Shown here: positions 1 to 9,356 of the stretch, piece by piece | How positions within the stretch are numbered: the stretch's first letter is position 1 | How the letters are laid out: every line of letters begins with the position of its first letter | From: Mycobacterium sp. BK086 | GTDB lineage: Bacteria; Actinomycetota; Actinomycetes; Mycobacteriales; Mycobacteriaceae | NCBI GenBank assembly: GCA_004362315.1 | Contig: SNWL01000009.1 | Span: 480,357-544,356, forward strand | Direction: 5' to 3' | Length of the DNA: 64,000 bases | Position numbers and translations under genes: made by a program | The notes under the pieces: model-generated | Database searches by the model: none | What the model was told of the DNA's origin: nothing | What the model saw: only the letters and a program-made list of their open reading frames with translations

Positions 1-154
1 TGCTGGCCACCAGCACCTCGATGCCCAGCTTGAGGCCCTGCTGGATGGTCCGCGGTACGGCCTGGGGTATCGGCAATTGCCGGATGAACTTGGGCGCCTC
101 GTTGAACACGAGGTGCTCTGCGATCTTCTGGAACGTCCTCCACTGCGACGCCAT
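1..154 (-). CDS. Conserved hypothetical protein, N-terminal part (Rv2405-like), cut by window edge
   Basis: An open frame on the minus strand starts at ATG 154 and runs off the left edge, giving about 51 residues that begin [21 protein letters not shown] recognise it by its place, divergent from lepA, and by its opening as the mycobacterial protein next to lepA (Rv2405 in H37Rv). The function is unknown. Only 45 bp separate it from the lepA start, so the two promoters must be very compact. The rest of the protein is outside the window. Confidence 0.6.
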   Translation of the reverse strand, partial: MASQWRTFQKIAEHLVFNEAPKFIRQLPIPQAVPRTIQQGLKLGIEVLVAS

Positions 155-199
155 TCTCGACAGCATAGGCGGAAGGCGGTCGGCTCGCGGCGCACGATT

Positions 200-2128
<1,929 letters not shown>

Positions 2129-2184
2129 GGGTCTGTATCAAACGCGACATTCCTGTCGTTCGGGGGCGATCGATAGTCGGTGCC

Positions 2185-2892
2185 GTGCTGGGCATCGCCA
2201 TGCTGACCGGTTGTACCAGCGTGGTCGACGGCGCGGCGCGGCACGAACCAGTCAGTCCGGTGCGTGATCTGGCCGCGGTTCTGCCCACGAGCATCGAAGC
2301 AGGCCAAGCCGCCGGAAACCCGCTGCCCGACACCGACTTTCCGGTAGTAGGCGGAATCGATGTGCTGCCCAACGGGATTCGTGACAGTACCGGTGCCGAT
2401 CCCATCGAGTGCCTCGGCCCGATCACCCCGTTCATGCGCGTGGTCTACGAGGCTGGCGACGTCCGCCGCGCCGCGTGGCAGGAATTCTCCAACTTCGGCG
2501 GCGGCCAGACGGTGTCCAGTGTGGATGCCGGTGTCGTTGAGTTCGGGTCCGAAACCGAAGCGCAACGGATGTTCGACGGCTTCGTCACCCGATGGAAGGC
2601 GTGCGAAGGCAAGACTGTGCGCACCCCGCTGCACAACCAGGCCGGCATCGAGCTGTTCCAGAGGATCACCGATGTGAAGGTGGACGGGCCGGTCCTGTCG
2701 GCGACGGTGGTCAACTCCGACAACCAGGGTGACGCGGCGTTTCCGACCGAACGTGCCGTCGGGCTGGCGGCCGACTGTGTCATCGACGTCGACGCCGCGG
2801 TCACCGGTGGCACCGCCGCGACCCAGCGGGCCTCGGGTCGGGCAATCAGCCTGGTCATGACGATGCGAGACAAGGTCACTCGGGGCCGCTAA
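2185..2892 (+). CDS. Lipoprotein with PknH-like sensor domain (LppR-like)
   Basis: This looks like an exported lipoprotein: a short hydrophobic stretch ends in the lipobox LTGC, followed by a low-complexity linker and a domain of about 190 residues resembling the extracellular sensor domain of PknH. That fold normally uses two disulfides. Here I see ECLG, KACEG and AADC but no clear fourth cysteine, so one pair may be missing. The neighbour position fits Rv2403c (lppR), downstream of lepA. The start is a problem: GTG 2185 leaves only nine residues before the lipid cysteine, while codons 2137-2184 read a plausible charged signal segment (IKRDIPVVRGRSIVGA) without ATG, GTG or TTG. The ligand is unknown. 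Confidence 0.75.
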   Translation: MLGIAMLTGCTSVVDGAARHEPVSPVRDLAAVLPTSIEAGQAAGNPLPDTDFPVVGGIDVLPNGIRDSTGADPIECLGPITPFMRVVYEAGDVRRAAWQEFSNFGGGQTVSSVDAGVVEFGSETEAQRMFDGFVTRWKACEGKTVRTPLHNQAGIELFQRITDVKVDGPVLSATVVNSDNQGDAAFPTERAVGLAADCVIDVDAAVTGGTAATQRASGRAISLVMTMRDKVTRGR

Positions 2893-2940
2893 TCGGCCGT
2901 TGATGCACAGGAAACTGCCAGCTGGGGGACAATATCGTCC

Positions 2941-3645
2941 GTGAACCGCTGCGCGCCGATGCTCTGTACCGCCGTCCTGGCCGGCGCGTTGCTGTCCGGA
3001 TGTGTGTCGACCGTCGGTGGCACCGCGCTGCGTGGTCAGGCCGGCGGACCCACATCCTCCACCGTGCCCACGCTCACCGAGTCTGATCTGGACGGGGTGC
3101 TGCTCAATGCCGGCCAAGTCAACGGGGTCATGGGAGCGACCGGGATTCGGGTGACCGCGTCCTCGCAGAGCATGAGCGACAACTCCGACGGGGTATCGGA
3201 CGTCGACTGTCTTGGCGCGATCTACGGCGCCGAGGAATTGGTCTACCACGGCAGTGACTGGACGGCCGTCCGCGACGAGGTGCTGCAGGAGCCCTCGACC
3301 GACAATGAACATTGGGTCGAACAGATCGCGGTGCTCTACCCGTCAGCGGAGAAGGCGCAGAAGTTCGTCGAGGCGTCCAGGACGTCCTGGGAGAAGTGTG
3401 GTGGCACGTCGATCGATATCGACAACTCCGACGTGCACTCCACCTGGAAGATCGACGAGGCCAACGTATCTGGCGACATCCTGACCCAGCAGTCCAATCA
3501 GCGCAACGCCGGCGGCTGGGGCTGTCAGCACGCGCTGACGTCGGCGGCCAATGTCGTCATCGAAGCGTGGGCGTGCAGCAACTCGATCGACGACGAAGCC
3601 CAGAGCATCGCGTCGGCGATGCTCGAGAACGCGGGCAAGAAGTAG
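2941..3645 (+). CDS. Lipoprotein with PknH-like sensor domain
   Basis: The 234-residue product has a signal peptide with lipobox LLSGC (lipid cysteine near residue 21), then a threonine/serine-rich linker and one PknH-type extracellular sensor domain. Four cysteines in the contexts DCLG, EKCGG, WGCQH and WACS match the two-disulfide pattern of that family. It follows the previous lipoprotein by 48 bp and is probably a diverged paralogue. GTG 2941 is preceded by GACAAT seven bases upstream, which could be a -10 element for a leaderless message. The domain family is thought to bind small ligands at the cell surface, but its ligands are not established. Confidence 0.8.
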   Translation: MNRCAPMLCTAVLAGALLSGCVSTVGGTALRGQAGGPTSSTVPTLTESDLDGVLLNAGQVNGVMGATGIRVTASSQSMSDNSDGVSDVDCLGAIYGAEELVYHGSDWTAVRDEVLQEPSTDNEHWVEQIAVLYPSAEKAQKFVEASRTSWEKCGGTSIDIDNSDVHSTWKIDEANVSGDILTQQSNQRNAGGWGCQHALTSAANVVIEAWACSNSIDDEAQSIASAMLENAGKK

Positions 3646-3651
3646 CATCCG

Positions 3652-3837
3652 TCAAAATCTCTGCAGGGCACCGACATTCGGATCGTAAAGATTGGCCCGT
3701 GTCGCGAGCAGATCCGCCCAGGCGGCGACTCGCTCAGCCTGATGGGGCACTGCGTCGTCAGGGGGACCCGCGATGGCCGCCAGTGCCCGTGCGATGCCGC
3801 CAAGGCCGATGCCGGTTCGATAGCTCATAGGCGTCAT
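3652..3837 (-). CDS. Small hypothetical protein, 61 aa
   Basis: A short minus-strand frame (ATG 3837, alternative ATG 3828) encodes a peptide with genome-like codon use and a hydrophilic alanine-rich helix after a glycine-rich start. Its stop lies 6 bp from the convergent lipoprotein gene, and its start lies 73 bp downstream of the end of the exporter gene on the same strand. I do not recognise a family. It could be a short mycobacterial conserved protein or the remnant of a longer gene. Confidence 0.4.
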   Translation of the reverse strand: MTPMSYRTGIGLGGIARALAAIAGPPDDAVPHQAERVAAWADLLATRANLYDPNVGALQRF

Positions 3838-3910
3838 GGTTCGTATCGCTACACCCTGGGACAAGATATCGAAGCACGGTGATTGCTTCTGCCGCTCGGG
3901 CGGCCGCTGG

Positions 3911-5128
3911 TCAGCTGACCCGCCGGCCCACCAGATACGCCGTCAGCGCCAGGACCGAGACCGCCACCATCACCACGGCCAGCGGCAGCGCGGTGTGCTC
4001 GCCGCCGAGGCCCACCAGCGGTGAGACCGCGGCGCCGAGCCCGAACTGCAAAGCGCCCAGGCCTGCCGAGCCGGATCCGGCCGCACGGGGGACAGCCGAC
4101 AACGCGAGCGCGGTGGCATTGCCGAGGATCAGGCCCTGGCACGCGACCGCCACAAAGATCGGAATCGTGATCAACCACACCGGAGCGCCAGTGAGCACCA
4201 GCGTGAGCAGAGTCAGCGTCGCCGCGACGGTCACCACCAACCCGACACCGAGAAGCCTGGCGCTGGAGACGGTTTGGGTCAGCCGTGAGGACACCGCGCT
4301 GACGGTGATCATGCCGAGTGCGTTGACGCCGAAGGCGATGCCGTACTGCATCGGCGTGAGCCCCACCATCACCTGGTAGACGAATGGTGAGGCCGAAATG
4401 TAGGCCATCATCACCGAGAAGCCGAAACCGAAGGCAAGCGTATTGGCGAGGTAGGTGCGCGACCGCAGCGCCGACCACGGCGAGATACCCTGTGCAGCAT
4501 CGGCTTTGAGTTGATCTCGTCGCTCGACGGGGTGCGACTCACGAACCACCACCACGATCGAGACCAGCATGGCCACCGCGATGGCGCAGACCACCCAGAG
4601 AATGCCGCGCCAGCCGAGCGGCTCGACCAGCAGCCCGCCGGCGAATGGTGCGATCACCGGCGCGACACCGCCGACGATCATCATCAGGCTGAACGCCCGC
4701 CCGGCCGTCTTTCCGCCGGTGAGGTCGGCGATAACGGCGCGGCCGATCACCATGCCCGCCGCGCCGGTGAAGCCCTGGGCGAACCGGGCCGCGATGAGGA
4801 TGCCGATATTCGGTGCGGTGGCCGCGACCACGCTGGCGACGACGCACAGCAGCGCGCCGACGAGCAGGGGGCGGCGCCGGCCGAGCCGGTCGGAGAGCGG
4901 GCCGAACGTCAGCTGTCCGAAGGTCAGTCCGAGCAGGAACGCCGTGAGCGTGAGCTGAACGGCGGTCGCGCTGCCCTGCAGTTCGGCAGTCATCTCCGGA
5001 AATGCCGGCAAGTAGAGATCGGTGGCCACCGGCGCGACCGCACTCAGCAGGGCGAGCACGACCAGCAGCCACGGCGAAATCGCGGCCTCGCGGTGTTGCG
5101 CCTCGGTGGGCTGGACGACGGTCGTCAT
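3911..5128 (-). CDS. Bcr/CflA-type multidrug efflux MFS transporter
   Basis: A 405-residue major facilitator with 12 predicted membrane segments. The segment 1 motif ATDLYLPAFPEM and the loop motif GPLSDRLGRRRPLLVG are characteristic of the Bcr/CflA drug:proton antiporter subfamily. The expected role is proton-driven export of small toxic compounds from the inner membrane; the substrate cannot be read from sequence. It is divergent from the MarR-family regulator at 5199, and the intergenic region holds an obvious palindromic operator, so derepression by a MarR ligand is the likely control. Confidence 0.9.
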   Translation of the reverse strand: MTTVVQPTEAQHREAAISPWLLVVLALLSAVAPVATDLYLPAFPEMTAELQGSATAVQLTLTAFLLGLTFGQLTFGPLSDRLGRRRPLLVGALLCVVASVVAATAPNIGILIAARFAQGFTGAAGMVIGRAVIADLTGGKTAGRAFSLMMIVGGVAPVIAPFAGGLLVEPLGWRGILWVVCAIAVAMLVSIVVVVRESHPVERRDQLKADAAQGISPWSALRSRTYLANTLAFGFGFSVMMAYISASPFVYQVMVGLTPMQYGIAFGVNALGMITVSAVSSRLTQTVSSARLLGVGLVVTVAATLTLLTLVLTGAPVWLITIPIFVAVACQGLILGNATALALSAVPRAAGSGSAGLGALQFGLGAAVSPLVGLGGEHTALPLAVVMVAVSVLALTAYLVGRRVS

Positions 5129-5144
5129 GAATGATCCTCGATCA

Positions 5145-5180
5145 GATAGTTATGAAAAAATAACTATCGAATCATAACTA
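5145..5180. promoter_or_regulatory. Probable MarR operator between exporter and regulator
   Basis: GATAGTTAT (5145-5153) and ATAACTATC (5160-5168) form a perfect 9-bp inverted repeat with a 6-bp A-rich spacer. A further half-site, TCATAACTA, lies at 5172-5180. The cluster sits between the divergent MFS and MarR genes in an AT-rich island, as expected for a MarR dimer site repressing both promoters. Confidence 0.75.
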
Positions 5181-5198
5181 GTGCGATACGATTTGTCC

Positions 5199-5627
5199 AT
5201 GGACAGTGCGCTGGCCGATCTGGCCGAGGCGATCATCGGGGTGAGTCGAGAGCTTCGGCTTCACCTCTACGCCGACGTCGTCGAGCTGACGGCGTCAGAA
5301 GCCCACGTGATGCGGCACATCGACCGCCACCCGGGTGTCACGCCCAGTGACCTGGCGCGGGCAACCGGTCTGCAGCGCAGCAACATGTCCACCGCGCTGC
5401 GGGCGCTGGAAGGCCGCGGTTTCGTCGAACGGCGCGCCGACCCGCACGACGCCAGGGGCATCAATCTGTTTCCGACCGATCGAGCCGCGGAGAATCTCAC
5501 GCGGCTCCGGCGGCAATGGGCACAGGCCTTGTCCAGCGCTCTGGGGGACGACGCGACGAACGCGGTGGCGGCCACGGCCCTGCTCGAGCGGGCCGAAGCG
5601 AAGCTGATGGCCGAGCGGCTCGGCTGA
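5199..5627 (+). CDS. MarR family transcriptional regulator
   Basis: A 142-residue winged-helix protein. The HTH region TPSDLARATGLQRSNMS is followed by the wing ERRADPHDARGINLF, the standard MarR arrangement (DxRxx signature as DPHDAR), and flanking helices form the dimer interface. I chose ATG 5199 over GTG 5181 because the latter would begin right beside the operator. It probably represses the divergent exporter and itself, with relief by a small ligand. Confidence 0.88.
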   Translation: MDSALADLAEAIIGVSRELRLHLYADVVELTASEAHVMRHIDRHPGVTPSDLARATGLQRSNMSTALRALEGRGFVERRADPHDARGINLFPTDRAAENLTRLRRQWAQALSSALGDDATNAVAATALLERAEAKLMAERLG

Positions 5628-5656
5628 TTACATCTGCCTATCGGTAGGCCATCCGC

Positions 5657-7672
5657 CTACATCGGTGCGTTGGCCGGCTGGAACACGCCGGTGCTGTCGG
5701 CCTCCTCTTCGGCGCGGATGACGTGCACGACGGCGTTGATCAACGCCAGGTGGGTGAACGCCTGCGGGAAGTTGCCCAGGTGGCGGCCGGTGCGCGGCTC
5801 GATCTCCTCGGCGTAGAGGTGCAGCGGGCTGGCGAAGGACAGCAGCCGTTCACACAGGTGCCGGGCGCGGCTGACCTCGCCGATCTCGACCAGCGCCGAC
5901 ACCAGCCAGAACGAGCAGATCGTGAAGCTGCCCTCCTCGCCGGACAGGCCGTCGTCGGTCTCGTCGACCCGATAGCGCAGCACCAGGCCGTCTTCGGTGA
6001 GTTCGTCGGCGATCGCGATGACGGTGGCCCGCACCCGCGGGTCGTCCGACGGCAGGAACCGCACCAGGGGGACCAGCAGCAGCGACGCGTCCAGCGCGTT
6101 GTCGCCGTAGCGCTGGGTGAGCACCCCGCGCTCGTCGACCCCGTGCGTCAGGATGTCGGCCTTGATCTCTTCGGCGATCGCGCGCCACTGCTGGGCGTAG
6201 CTCTTCTCGCCGACCAGTTCGGCCAGCTTGGAGCCGCGATCCAGCGCCACCCAGCACATCACCTTTGACGAGGTGAAATGTTGCGGCTCGCCGCGCACCT
6301 CCCAGATACCGCGGTCGGGTTCGCGCCAGTGCTTGATGGCCTCTTCGACTTGCTCCTTGAGCACCGGCCACAGCTGATCGGAGATCTGCTCGCGGGATTT
6401 GGCGTGCAGATACACCGAATCGAGCATCGTGCCCCAGATGTCGTGCTGCATCTGGTTGTAGGCACCGTTGCCGATGCGCACGGGACGGGCGTTGTCGTAG
6501 CCGGACAGGTGGTGGAGCTCTTCTTCGACCAGCTCGCGCTCCCCGCCGACGGCGTACATCACCTGCAGCGGGTGCCGTTCACCGTTATTGGCGCCGGACA
6601 CGTCGGCGATGAACGCGAAGAAGTCGTCGGCCTCGCGGTCCAGGCCGAGGGTGTAGAGGCCCCACAACGCGAACGTCGAGTCACGCACCCAGGCGTAGCG
6701 GTAGTCCCAGTTGCGTTCGCCCTGCGGCGTCTCGGGCAGTGATGTGGTCGAGGCGGCCAGCAGTGCGCCGGTCGGCGAATACGTCAGACCCTTGAGCGTG
6801 AGCGCGCTGCGCTGCAGGTAAGACCGCCACGGGTGGTCGGGGAAGTCCCCGATGTTGATCCACTGCCGCCACGCCTCGCTGGTCTGCCACATCTTGTCGG
6901 CGGCCTCTTCATAGGTCTGCGGCGACGGGTGCTTGGACCAGGACAGGGCGACGAAGACGTTGTCGCCCTCCTTGAGGCGGGTGCGGGCGCGGGCTTCGCG
7001 GCCCTCGAGACCGATACGCAGGTTGGTGGTCAGCCGCAGCGTGGGGTTGGCGTCAGGATCCTTCCTGGCCCGCGCGATCGCCTCACCGTAGGCGTTCGCC
7101 GAGTACTCCCAGGTGGCGTTGACCCGGCCGTAGTCGAAGGACGGCTCGCAGTTCATCACCACCTCGACGGTGCCGCTCACACAGCGCACGGTGCGCAGCA
7201 GGATGTGCTCGGCATCCCAGTCCATCGGCGTGCGTCGGTGCGTCCGGGACCGGGTGTCGATGTCGTGCCACGGCCCCATGACCAGGGCTTCGCGCACGAT
7301 CAGCCAGCCGGTGTGGGTCTGCCAGGTGGTCTCGAGGATCAGGCTGCCGGGCAGGTAGCGACGAGCGGCAGGCACCGAGACCCCGTAGGGCCCCAACCGG
7401 AAATGCCCGGCACCGCGGTCCAGGATCGCCCCGAACACGCTGGGGGAGTCCGGCCGCGGGACGCACAGCCACTCCACCGCACCCGCCGAGGAGATCAGGC
7501 AGGTGTTCTCGCAGTCGGAGAGAAACCCGTAGTCGGCGATCGGCGGAAAAGGGTTCCGCAGCGAAGCGGGCGAGGCGTACGGCACCGGGGCGGTTGCGGA
7601 CAGCGGCGGCGGGGCTGCGTTGAACGACACTTTTTCAGTGTCCTCGCCGGCCGGCTGGGCTTGCAGAACCAT
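5657..7672 (-). CDS. Glycoside hydrolase family 15 protein, probable trehalase
   Basis: This 671-residue protein has an N-terminal beta-sandwich (starting PIADYGFLSDCENTCLIS) and a C-terminal alpha/alpha barrel of the GH15 family. Diagnostic barrel segments are ERNWDYRYAWVRDS near residue 320 and EEGSFTICSFWLVSAL near residue 580, which carry the catalytic acid and base. The position between lppR and the sulfate operon fits Rv2402, and the M. smegmatis GH15 protein of this group has been characterised as a trehalase. The role would be cytosolic hydrolysis of trehalose to glucose. A glucoamylase-like specificity cannot be excluded from sequence alone. Confidence 0.85.
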   Translation of the reverse strand: MVLQAQPAGEDTEKVSFNAAPPPLSATAPVPYASPASLRNPFPPIADYGFLSDCENTCLISSAGAVEWLCVPRPDSPSVFGAILDRGAGHFRLGPYGVSVPAARRYLPGSLILETTWQTHTGWLIVREALVMGPWHDIDTRSRTHRRTPMDWDAEHILLRTVRCVSGTVEVVMNCEPSFDYGRVNATWEYSANAYGEAIARARKDPDANPTLRLTTNLRIGLEGREARARTRLKEGDNVFVALSWSKHPSPQTYEEAADKMWQTSEAWRQWINIGDFPDHPWRSYLQRSALTLKGLTYSPTGALLAASTTSLPETPQGERNWDYRYAWVRDSTFALWGLYTLGLDREADDFFAFIADVSGANNGERHPLQVMYAVGGERELVEEELHHLSGYDNARPVRIGNGAYNQMQHDIWGTMLDSVYLHAKSREQISDQLWPVLKEQVEEAIKHWREPDRGIWEVRGEPQHFTSSKVMCWVALDRGSKLAELVGEKSYAQQWRAIAEEIKADILTHGVDERGVLTQRYGDNALDASLLLVPLVRFLPSDDPRVRATVIAIADELTEDGLVLRYRVDETDDGLSGEEGSFTICSFWLVSALVEIGEVSRARHLCERLLSFASPLHLYAEEIEPRTGRHLGNFPQAFTHLALINAVVHVIRAEEEADSTGVFQPANAPM

Positions 7673-7782
7673 GGGGACATCATCGACCGCCCGGCTGCGT
7701 GGCGTCTACTTATGCACCGATCCGTGGCTTTGCTGTTACCGCCGGTGACAACGTGGTGACACGGGCGGCATACGCTGGTTGC

Positions 7783-7977
7783 GTGCAGGGGCTGTTGAGT
7801 TGGTGGGACGGTGTCGAACTGTGGCTCTCCGGGCTCGGTTTCGTCCTTCAGACGATCATCGTGATGCCCGTGGTTTTATTGCTCGCCTATGCCATCGCGA
7901 TGGTCATCGACGTGATCCTCGGCAACGGCATCCGGGTGTTGCGGCGCCTGCGCCACGCTGACCGGCGGATGCGGTGA
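7783..7977 (+). CDS. Small membrane protein, 64 aa (Rv2401A-like)
   Basis: GTG 7783 begins a 64-residue protein with one long hydrophobic segment (about residues 18-44) and a basic C-terminal tail RVLRRLRHADRRMR, suggesting a single-pass inner membrane protein with a cytoplasmic tail. TACGCT at 7771-7776 lies six bases before the GTG, an arrangement typical of leaderless mycobacterial mRNAs, which supports this start over the upstream one at 7699. The position matches Rv2401A in H37Rv. The function is unknown. Confidence 0.75.
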   Translation: MQGLLSWWDGVELWLSGLGFVLQTIIVMPVVLLLAYAIAMVIDVILGNGIRVLRRLRHADRRMR

Positions 7978-8060
7978 GTGGGATGCCGCGTTCACGCGTG
8001 ACGCTGGCGCTGGTGGCGCTGCTGCTCCTCGTCGTCGTGGTGTGGCTGATCAACCGCTGA
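7974..8060 (+). CDS. Predicted 28-aa single-pass membrane peptide
   Basis: The stop of the preceding 64-aa gene overlaps GTG 7974 as GTGA, opening a frame MSGMPRSRVTLALVALLLLV and on to a C-terminal NR. It has a short basic head, about 16 consecutive hydrophobic residues and a two-residue tail. Translational coupling and the clean membrane-helix composition make it a credible microprotein, partner to the 64-aa protein. ATG 7983 is an alternative start. The function is unknown. Confidence 0.5.
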   Translation: MSGMPRSRVTLALVALLLLVVVVWLINR

Positions 8061-8091
8061 TACCCCGGCTGGTTGTCGAAAAAATCTCTGT

Positions 8092-8097
8092 TAAGCT
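8092..8097 (+). promoter_or_regulatory. -10 element of leaderless Cys leader/sulfate operon
   Basis: TAAGCT fits the mycobacterial -10 consensus TANNNT. It stands seven bases before the ATG of the leader peptide at 8105, so transcription would start at or next to that ATG and the mRNA would be leaderless. Confidence 0.65.
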
Positions 8098-8104
8098 TCC
8101 CGCC

Positions 8105-8197
8105 ATGCATTCGGCGACCGGTTACGGCGAGGGCCATATCTTGGCCCTTATTGCCGTCGGTACATTGGCCGTTGCTGATGTTGCTTGTTGTCGCTGA
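8105..8197 (+). CDS. Polycysteine leader peptide of the sulfate uptake operon, 30 aa
   Basis: The 30-codon ORF starts at ATG 8105 and ends ...ADVACCR before TGA 8195-8197. It lies about 120 bp upstream of subI. Leaderless short ORFs with tandem Cys codons before sulfur operons are established cysteine-responsive attenuators in mycobacteria, including one before the subI operon of M. smegmatis. Ribosome stalling at the Cys codons when Cys-tRNA is scarce would change folding of the downstream RNA and raise subI-cysTWA expression. The peptide itself probably has no other role. Confidence 0.8.
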   Translation: MHSATGYGEGHILALIAVGTLAVADVACCR

Positions 8198-8205
8198 CAC
8201 CCCTG

Positions 8206-8277
8206 CCCGTCCGCGGTTTGGTGTCGGTGATGGTTCCTGCATTCGTTTGTCGAACATCGCCATTCCGTTGCGACGGG
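8206..8277 (+). promoter_or_regulatory. Leader RNA secondary structure between Cys leader and subI
   Basis: Two nested pairings can be drawn after the leader ORF. The outer one joins CCCGTCCGC (8206-8214) to GCGACGGG (8270-8277) with one bulge. The inner one joins GGTGATGGTTC (8226-8236) to GAACATCGCC (8252-8261) with one bulge and a G-U pair. This is a likely attenuation domain affected by ribosome position on the leader. Folding was judged by eye only. Confidence 0.45.
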
Positions 8278-8318
8278 GCTCGATTCGCCCGTAACCCCCG
8301 CAATGAGAAAGGCCAGCA

Positions 8319-9356
8319 ATGCCCAAGATCCACATCTCCGCTCGCCGGTGGAGCGCTGCAGTCGCGCTCGCGACGACCGCAACGGTGCTCGCTGCCTGCG
8401 GTGGTGGCTCGAGCGACGTCGCAGGCGGAGGCGACCAGCCGAAGGCTGACACCACTCTGACCCTGGTTGCCTATGCCGTGCCCGAGCCCGGCTGGAGCAA
8501 GATCATCCCGGCCTTCGCCGCCACCCCGGAAGGCAAGGGCGTCGCGGTGACGACCTCCTACGGCGCGTCCGGTGATCAGTCGCGCGGTGTGGTCGACGGC
8601 AAGCCCGCCGATATCGTCAACTTCTCGGTCGAGCCCGACGTCACCCGCTTGGTCAAGGCGAACAAGGTCGCCGCCGACTGGAACAAGTCCACCACCAAGG
8701 GCATCCCGTTCGGCTCGGTCGTCTCGCTGGTCGTCCGCAAGGGCAACCCGAAGAACATCAAGGACTGGGACGACCTGCTGCAGCCCGGTATCGAGGTCGT
8801 CACTCCGAGCCCGCTGAGCTCGGGATCGGCCAAATGGAATCTGCTCGCGCCGTACGCCGCGAAGAGCAACGGCGGTCAGGACGCCCAGGCCGGCCTGGAC
8901 TATGTCACCAAGCTGGTGACCGAGCACGTCAAGACCCGTCCGGGCTCCGGCCGGGAGGCTACCGACGTGTTCCTGCAGGGCACCGGTGACGTTCTGATCA
9001 GCTACGAGAACGAGGCCATCAACACCGAGCGGCAGGGCAAGCCGGTCGAGCACATCAACCCGCCGCAGACGTTCAAGATCGAGAATCCGGTGGCGGTGGT
9101 GACCACCGGCGCCCACGTGGACAAGGCGACCGCGCTGAACAACTACCTGTTCACCCCGGAGGGCCAGAAGATCTGGGCGCAGGCCGGGTTCCGTCCGGTC
9201 GATCCCGCGGTGGCCGCCGATTTCGCCACCGACTTCCCGACCCCGCAGAAGCTCTGGACTATCGCCGACCTCGGCGGATGGAGCACAGTGGATCCGGCGT
9301 TGTTCGACAAGGACAATGGTTCGATCACGAAGATCTACAAGCAGGCAACTGGATGA
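8319..9356 (+). CDS. subI: Sulfate-binding lipoprotein SubI
   Basis: The periplasm-side receptor of the sulfate/thiosulfate ABC importer. The 345-residue product has a lipoprotein signal peptide ending VLAAC (lipid cysteine at residue 27) and a type II periplasmic binding fold with TLVAYAVPEPGWSKI near the start and VTTSYGASGDQSR, the usual sulfate-binding segment. AGAAAGG upstream of ATG 8319 is the ribosome site. It heads an operon in which cysT, cysW and cysA follow with overlaps or short gaps, under the polycysteine leader. The anchor would be the outer face of the cytoplasmic membrane. Confidence 0.93.
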   Translation: MPKIHISARRWSAAVALATTATVLAACGGGSSDVAGGGDQPKADTTLTLVAYAVPEPGWSKIIPAFAATPEGKGVAVTTSYGASGDQSRGVVDGKPADIVNFSVEPDVTRLVKANKVAADWNKSTTKGIPFGSVVSLVVRKGNPKNIKDWDDLLQPGIEVVTPSPLSSGSAKWNLLAPYAAKSNGGQDAQAGLDYVTKLVTEHVKTRPGSGREATDVFLQGTGDVLISYENEAINTERQGKPVEHINPPQTFKIENPVAVVTTGAHVDKATALNNYLFTPEGQKIWAQAGFRPVDPAVAADFATDFPTPQKLWTIADLGGWSTVDPALFDKDNGSITKIYKQATG

